Positions 60,051 to 64,000 of a DNA stretch of 64,000 nt are shown piece by piece (position 1 is the first letter of the stretch; each line of letters opens with the position of its first letter). The stretch covers positions 26,283-90,282 of the forward strand of contig JBAZNF010000001.1 of assembly GCA_041649335.1 (NCBI GenBank). The letters are read 5' to 3'. Made by a program: the position numbers and the translations under genes. The DNA is from JBAYGJ01 sp041649335. GTDB taxonomy: Bacteria > Patescibacteriota > Patescibacteriia > UBA10025 > JAHIVO01. A model generated the notes under the pieces. That model saw only the letters and a program-made list of their open reading frames with translations, was not told where the DNA came from and did no database searches.

Positions 60051-61982
60051 ATGTGCGGAATAGTCGGGTATGTCGGGCAGCGGCCTGCACGGCCAATTCT
60101 CCTCGCCGGCTTGAAGCGACTTGAATACCGCGGGTACGATTCTGCCGGGCTTACTACCGTGTCGGATGGAGGGCTGGCGACCGTCAAAGCCGTCGGAAAA
60201 ATCAAGAACCTTGAGGAGGCATTGGAAAAGCATTTGCCGGAGATTGACGATGGGTCACGTACGAGCGTCCAAGGTATAGCCCATACGCGGTGGGCGACCC
60301 ACGGAGAGCCGAACGAGGCCAACTGCCACCCGCATTTCAGCCAGGATGGCACTATCGCATTGGCCCATAACGGCATCATCGAGAATTATCGGGCCATTAT
60401 TCAGTGGCTGGCCGCTAAAGGCATCGTCTATGACGGCGAAAACGATTCCGCTGTCCTGGCTTTGCTGGTCGGCTATTTTTACCATGGTGACCTCGGTGAA
60501 GCGGTCCGGGAAGCACTTTCGCAGGTTGACGGGACGTACGGTATCGTTGTTGTCTCATCGAAGCATCCAGGAGTCATTGTGGCGGCTCGTCTGGGATCGC
60601 CATTGGTCATCGGTCAGGGCGATGATGAGTACATCGTTGCGTCTGATATGTCGGCCATCATCGAGCATACCAATAAGCTAATCCGTCTTGATGAGGGCGA
60701 AATGGCCGTGATCACTCCGGATTCGTGCGTCATCTCGACGCTAGCCAACGAGCATGTCGATGCTGAAGTGGAAGAAGTGGCCTACACTCTGGACATGATC
60801 GAAAAGGGAGGATACGATCATTTCATGCTCAAGGAGATCCATGAGCAGCCGGAGGCGATCACGCGAACGCTGCTTGGCCGAGTCAAACCCGGCGTTCGCG
60901 GCATTCACCTTCGCTGTCTGGAAAACGGTTTTCCTGAGAAGGTCGGACGTATCGACTCGATCAAGATCCTGGCGTGCGGCACGTCGTGGCATGGCGGACT
61001 GATCGCGGCTATGCTGATGGAACGGATATTGCGCGTGCCCGTGACGTGCGAGCAGGCCTCGGAGTTCCGTTATCGGAGCCCGTTCCTGCCGCCGAATACG
61101 CTGTGCATAGCCATTTCCCAGTCGGGCGAGACTGAGGACACGAAAGCCGGTCTCAAACTGGCTCAGGACCTCGGCGCGTATACGCTCGGCGTCGTCAATG
61201 TCGTCGGTTCGACTATCGCCCGGATGGTTGACGGAGGTATCTACCTCCATGCCGGCCCGGAGATCGGTGTGGCGTCGACTAAGGCGTTCTCCTGCCAGGT
61301 GGTCGCCCTGTCGATCCTGAATCTCGGTCTGGCCGAGTTTATGGACCAGCGCCAGCCATTGCCGGACGGTCAGCCGCGGATATCCGATGCTGATTTCGAC
61401 AAGATCGTCACTGAACTGCTGGCCCTGCCGGCAAACGTCCAGCGTGTACTCGATGAGGTCAGCGGACCGGACGGTGTTATCGACCGGATCGCCAACGAGT
61501 ATCTTTATCTTGATCCCGAAAAGCGCGTGAAGTGCCGCAATTTCCTGTTCCTCGGAAGGGGATACTTGTACGCCACCGCGTTTGAGGGGGCGCTCAAAAT
61601 GAAGGAGATCTCCTATATCCATGCGGAAGGGTATTCGGCGGCAGAAATGAAACACGGGCCGATCGCCCTGATCGACGAGAAGATGCCCGTGGTAGTCATT
61701 GCCCCGCAGGACGTTGAGCAGTCGATCGCCTACCAGAAAGCCTTTTCTAACACAAAGGAGGTTCACGCCAGGCATGGACGGATCATCGCGGTCGTCAGCC
61801 ATGGCGATACGGAGATCCGGCGTCTGGCCGAGTGGGTAATCGAAATTCCCAAAACGGTCGGGCATTTGACTCCCGTCTTGGTCATGACCGCACTGCAGCT
61901 GTTGGCATACCGGATGGCCGTCCTTCGCGGCCTTGATCCTGACCAGCCTCGGAACCTGGCCAAGAGCGTAACCGTGGAATAA
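60051..61982 (+). CDS. glmS: Glutamine-fructose-6-phosphate aminotransferase (isomerising)
   Basis: 643 residues. It makes glucosamine-6-phosphate from fructose-6-phosphate and glutamine, the first step to UDP-GlcNAc and peptidoglycan. Cys2 is the glutaminase nucleophile (MCGIVGYVGQRPA); GIAHTRWATHGEPNEANCHP follows. Two SIS domains (about 305-460, 490-620) contain ACGTSWHGG, ISQSGETEDT and EMKHGPIALIDE. The C-terminus ends AKSVTVE as usual. GGAGG lies 6 bases upstream. The leader is too short for a glmS ribozyme and none was seen. Confidence 0.97.
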   Translation: MCGIVGYVGQRPARPILLAGLKRLEYRGYDSAGLTTVSDGGLATVKAVGKIKNLEEALEKHLPEIDDGSRTSVQGIAHTRWATHGEPNEANCHPHFSQDGTIALAHNGIIENYRAIIQWLAAKGIVYDGENDSAVLALLVGYFYHGDLGEAVREALSQVDGTYGIVVVSSKHPGVIVAARLGSPLVIGQGDDEYIVASDMSAIIEHTNKLIRLDEGEMAVITPDSCVISTLANEHVDAEVEEVAYTLDMIEKGGYDHFMLKEIHEQPEAITRTLLGRVKPGVRGIHLRCLENGFPEKVGRIDSIKILACGTSWHGGLIAAMLMERILRVPVTCEQASEFRYRSPFLPPNTLCIAISQSGETEDTKAGLKLAQDLGAYTLGVVNVVGSTIARMVDGGIYLHAGPEIGVASTKAFSCQVVALSILNLGLAEFMDQRQPLPDGQPRISDADFDKIVTELLALPANVQRVLDEVSGPDGVIDRIANEYLYLDPEKRVKCRNFLFLGRGYLYATAFEGALKMKEISYIHAEGYSAAEMKHGPIALIDEKMPVVVIAPQDVEQSIAYQKAFSNTKEVHARHGRIIAVVSHGDTEIRRLAEWVIEIPKTVGHLTPVLVMTALQLLAYRMAVLRGLDPDQPRNLAKSVTVE

Positions 61983-62004
61983 GCACCTTTGATTTTCAAC
62001 CGAA

Positions 62005-62036
62005 CCGTCGCTTGAGACACAGCGGCGGTTTTTTTA
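62005..62036 (+). terminator. Terminator of glmS
   Basis: ACCGTCGCT (62005-62013) pairs with AGCGGCGGT (62022-62030) with one GU pair, followed by seven T. Confidence 0.85.
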
Positions 62037-62040
62037 TCCA

Positions 62041-62240
62041 TTGACAAAATTAATAAATCTGGTAATAATCTGAGTTAATAAACGTTGAGCGGGGTAGTGA
62101 TGGAGGATTTCCCTGGCGGTTGATCCAGATATCCTGCCCCTGCTCGCGTTATATAGTAGCACATTCACATGCCATTTCCTTCAGTGGAAATAGATATTTC
62201 CCGTACTAGTACACGTTTTTCAGTTCTGCCAAGATGGCAG
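62041..62240 (+). promoter_or_regulatory. Promoter and folded leader of the Cys-containing small-protein gene
   Basis: TTGACA (62041-62046), 16-base spacer, TAATAA (62063-62068). The leader holds GAGCGGGG/CCCCTGCTC (62087-62145, one bulge), ATTTCC/GGAAAT (about 62175-62192) and CTGCC/GGCAG (62226-62240), the last abutting GAGGAGG. Apart from this, the gap 61983-62250 shows no gene. Confidence 0.5.
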
Positions 62241-62250
62241 GAGGAGGCTT

Positions 62251-62364
62251 ATGATCAATATTTTGTTTCGCATGTCCACTGATAACAAATCACTCACACT
62301 ATGTTCAAGGAGAGCGTATGTCATCGTCGTCAACCGCCAGGAAGCCGAAATCGTCCGAAGTTGA
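62251..62364 (+). CDS. Possible micro-ORF (37 aa)
   Basis: ATG 62251 follows a strong GAGGAGG (62241-62247). The peptide (MINILFRMSTDNKSLTLCSR at its start) ends at 62364, overlapping the start of the next gene by 47 bases in another frame. It may serve translational coupling rather than make a functional protein. Confidence 0.3.
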   Translation: MINILFRMSTDNKSLTLCSRRAYVIVVNRQEAEIVRS

Positions 62365-62629
62365 ATTCGGATGCATGAGCGAAAAATCTTGCAACGGCAC
62401 GGTCAAGATCGTCGGCACCATTAAGCAAAGTCCGGCACGTAGACTGGGCCAGTGCACTACTTGCCACACGGTACATCTCGAGGATGGCAGCCAGTTTGAG
62501 CCGATCCATGGAACGATCGGCGACTTGACTGAGCGGCTCGCTGTCCTCAACCAATCCGGTGAGGTGAGCATCAATGCTCGTGGCCGGTGCATGAAACTCG
62601 GCAAATTCGCCGGACATTTCGGCCGGTAA
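62318..62629 (+). CDS. Small Cys-containing protein (103 aa), unknown
   Basis: AAGGAG stands 8 bases before ATG 62318. Five cysteines: EFGCMSEKSCNG, QCTTCHTV and RGRCMK; the CTTC pair with others may bind zinc. The body reads as small beta structure (GTVKIVGTIKQSP, TVHLEDGSQFEPIHG). No signal peptide or membrane helix. It lies in its own transcription unit with promoter (62041-62068) and terminator (62652-62684), a layout shared with the small genes at 12555 and 20928. No family recognised. Confidence 0.65.
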   Translation: MSSSSTARKPKSSEVEFGCMSEKSCNGTVKIVGTIKQSPARRLGQCTTCHTVHLEDGSQFEPIHGTIGDLTERLAVLNQSGEVSINARGRCMKLGKFAGHFGR

Positions 62630-62651
62630 TCAGAGGGACGTCATTTGTTGA

Positions 62652-62684
62652 GGCGGGGATTCACGTGGTCTCCGCCCTTTTTTA
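62652..62684 (+). terminator. Terminator after the 103-residue gene
   Basis: GGCGGGGA (62652-62659) pairs with TCTCCGCC (62669-62676) with one GU pair, followed by C and six T. Confidence 0.75.
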
Positions 62685-62722
62685 TTTGACAAATCAGAAC
62701 GTCGTGTTAGGCTATACATGAT

Positions 62723-62753
62723 AACCTTCCCGTTAATTCACGGAAGGTTTTTG
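62723..62753 (+). other. Hairpin with U-run directly before the transposase start
   Basis: AACCTTCC (62723-62730) pairs with GGAAGGTT (62742-62749), extended inside by C/G pairs, then TTTTG, 5 bases before ATG 62758. IS200-type elements carry a terminator hairpin at this place that blocks read-through transcription. Confidence 0.6.
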
Positions 62754-62757
62754 TTTT

Positions 62758-63348
62758 ATGTGGAAGTTGCCAAAATTCAATATCCCCGGCCACGCCCATT
62801 TCGTGACCACGAAAACGCATGGGAACAGGAAGATATTTAATGAGGCGAAATGTTGTGGGATTGTTTTGGGAGAAATAGAATTTTACCAAAAATATCTGGG
62901 ATTCGAGGTGGCCGGGTATTGCCTGATGCCGGACCATTTGCATCTGATCGTATGGTGGGACGTTGATTCGTATCCAGATTTAACTATCTCGAAAATTATA
63001 CTGGCAATAAAGGGGCACTCGGCCAGGAGGATTGTTGATTTAATAAACCAGAGTAGGCGAGGTCCCTTGACCTCGCCGTCAGTCAGCCTGGGTCAAGGGA
63101 CCCAGGCCACCCGGCGCGAATACCCACACAGGCGTATGAGTGATCAGAAATATATTATTTGGCAGTCCTCCTTCTACGACTTTAATATTTATTCTGAAAA
63201 GAAACTCTTAGAAAAGTTGGCTTATATCCATGACAATCCCCGGCGGGCCGGCCTGGCTGTACGGGCGCTTGACTATCCGTATTCCAGCGCAAGAAGTTAT
63301 TTTTTTGGCGACCACTCATTGGTTAGCGTCAATACGTCGCTGGTATGA
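62758..63348 (+). CDS. REP-associated tyrosine (IS200-like, Y1) transposase
   Basis: 196 residues. HUH-family single-strand DNA transposase of the RAYT group. The N-terminus MWKLPKFNIPGHAHFVTTKT and the HUH motif MPDHLHLIVWW (about 59-69) are clear. The family helix KSFTA-type segment is represented by ILAIKGHSARRIV, and the C-terminal IWQSSFYDFNIYSEKKLLEK and YIHDNPRRAGL hold the Tyr nucleophile region. About residues 100-120 (RGPLTSPSVSLGQGTQATRR) are encoded by an inserted palindromic repeat. No flanking IS ends were seen. Its stop overlaps the comEC start by 4 bases. Confidence 0.92.
   Translation: MWKLPKFNIPGHAHFVTTKTHGNRKIFNEAKCCGIVLGEIEFYQKYLGFEVAGYCLMPDHLHLIVWWDVDSYPDLTISKIILAIKGHSARRIVDLINQSRRGPLTSPSVSLGQGTQATRREYPHRRMSDQKYIIWQSSFYDFNIYSEKKLLEKLAYIHDNPRRAGLAVRALDYPYSSARSYFFGDHSLVSVNTSLV
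63056..63107 (+). repeat. REP-like palindrome pair inside the transposase gene
   Basis: GGCGAGG-TCCCTTGA-CCTCGCC (63056-63077) and GCCTGGGTC-AAGG-GACCCAGGC (63086-63107) are two hairpins. In addition GGTCCCTTGACC (63061-63072) is the exact reverse complement of GGTCAAGGGACC (63091-63102), so the pair can also form one long cruciform. It keeps the reading frame open. Confidence 0.85.
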
Positions 63349-64000
63349 AACTGACCAAGTCAAAAATATTCCTGTGGTGGTGCCTGAGTTTTTGCGCCGG
63401 GGTAGGTGTTGGCTCGTATGTCCATCTGCCTCTGACGGGATATACGGTCGCCGCCAGCCTGTCCGTTTGTTTCGCCTTAGTATTCAGGGCGAAGCCAATG
63501 GTGAAGGTATCGTGTTTGTGTGTATTGTTTGCAATCACCGGTGTAGCCAGATTCCAGCTGGATGCGCATACGCCAACGGTTACTGACATAGATTTTTACA
63601 ATGGGCAATCGGTAAAATTTTTGGCATTCGTTTCCGGAGAGCCGGATGTGCGGCAGGGCAGCGTGAAGTTGACCGTCCAGGCCATCAGGACAATTGGCAT
63701 CGAATCAGTAACCGGCCGGGTGCTGATGACCGTCCCCATGTATCCAGCCTACCAGTACGGCGACCTGCTGGAAATAACCTGCGACCTGGAGACTCCCGGT
63801 TTGATCGAGACGGACGACGGTTCCGGCCGCGCGTTTGATTATGAGGCATATCTGTCCCGGTACAGTATCCATTCCGTGTGTTACCGGCCGGCTGGGGTGG
63901 TGTGCCGCGGTCAGGGGTACGGGAATTGGTTCGTGACCGTCCTCTTAAAAATCAAGAACCGGTTCGTCAGCGCGATGCAGGACATACTAACAGAGCCGTA
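63345..64000 (+). CDS. comEC: ComEC/Rec2 DNA uptake channel, N-terminal part, cut by window edge
   Basis: The frame opens at ATG 63345 and continues past the window end; 218 residues are visible. Two or three N-terminal transmembrane helices (IFLWWCLSFCAGVGVGSYV, then two more up to about 65) are followed by the DUF4131/OB-like domain with FLAFVSGEPDVRQG, YGDLLEITCDLETP and the ComEC landmark FDYEAYLSRYSIHSVCY. ComEC carries transforming DNA across the membrane. It overlaps the transposase stop by 4 bases (ATGA), which is unusual and may mean coupled translation. Confidence 0.88.
   Translation, partial: MKLTKSKIFLWWCLSFCAGVGVGSYVHLPLTGYTVAASLSVCFALVFRAKPMVKVSCLCVLFAITGVARFQLDAHTPTVTDIDFYNGQSVKFLAFVSGEPDVRQGSVKLTVQAIRTIGIESVTGRVLMTVPMYPAYQYGDLLEITCDLETPGLIETDDGSGRAFDYEAYLSRYSIHSVCYRPAGVVCRGQGYGNWFVTVLLKIKNRFVSAMQDILTEP

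Noticed and set aside
60741..61865. 374-residue minus-strand ORF
   Set aside because: Antisense shadow of glmS.

Overview
The window looks like chromosomal DNA from a Candidate Phyla Radiation (Patescibacteria) bacterium, most likely of the Parcubacteria group. This is an inference from gene content, not from a marker tree. Supporting traits are the 3167-residue surface protein with pilin-like N-terminal helices, secreted proteins with Asn/Thr-rich linkers and thrombospondin type 3 repeats, a PilM/PilT-type pilus machinery beside DprA and ComEC, a TrmB-family regulator, a REP-type transposase, a B12-dependent ribonucleotide reductase, and many genes without a Shine-Dalgarno sequence. UGA is used as a stop and RF2 is present, so the code looks standard.

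Layout. 1-4813: SUF iron-sulfur assembly (sufB end, sufD, sufS, sufU), then Mn-type superoxide dismutase, ferritin, a [3Fe-4S] ferredoxin and a membrane-anchored DsbA-like protein. 4894-7949: a second DsbA-like protein, Lgt, and two membrane proteins on the minus strand. 8020-8514: three tRNAs. 8578-13174: ParA, ParB, an O-antigen-ligase-like protein with TPR, and a small secreted protein with a long folded leader. 13256-26700, mostly minus strand: TopA, DprA, Mfd, PilM, a PilT-like ATPase, Pth, Der and an LCP protein, interrupted by a two-gene small-protein operon and an unrecognised structured RNA (20528-20768). 26875-31782: polyprenol-phosphate mannosyltransferase, tRNA-Val, two tandem signal peptidases, HisRS, HIT, bS21 and YqeY. 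31815-44427: surface proteins. 44427-47895: YbeY, DgkA, FtsA, FtsZ. 48044-52704: nrdR-nrdJ-B12 operon. 52757-56206: envelope and secreted proteins including an HtrA protease. 56266-61982: GlnA, RF2, TrmB regulator, GlmS. 62041-64000: small-protein transcript, RAYT transposase, and the start of comEC.

How the parts work together. The most interesting unit is 48044-52704. One promoter, with an NrdR box in its spacer and a DnaA box just upstream, appears to drive NrdR, a B12-dependent ribonucleotide reductase, a cobalamin adenosyltransferase, a membrane-anchored protein with a transcobalamin-like (DUF4430) domain and a small transport-like membrane protein (DUF6580-like), ending in a strong terminator. 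I read it as a corrinoid capture, activation and use module under dNTP control. The second highlight is the minus-strand RNA at 20528-20768, with its own promoter, two domains, 19 base pairs of closing helix and a terminator. Others are a REP-like palindrome pair inside the transposase reading frame, hairpin/U-run elements between promoter and start (dprA, glnA), and a polysaccharide-deacetylase-like protein that has lost its metal ligands.
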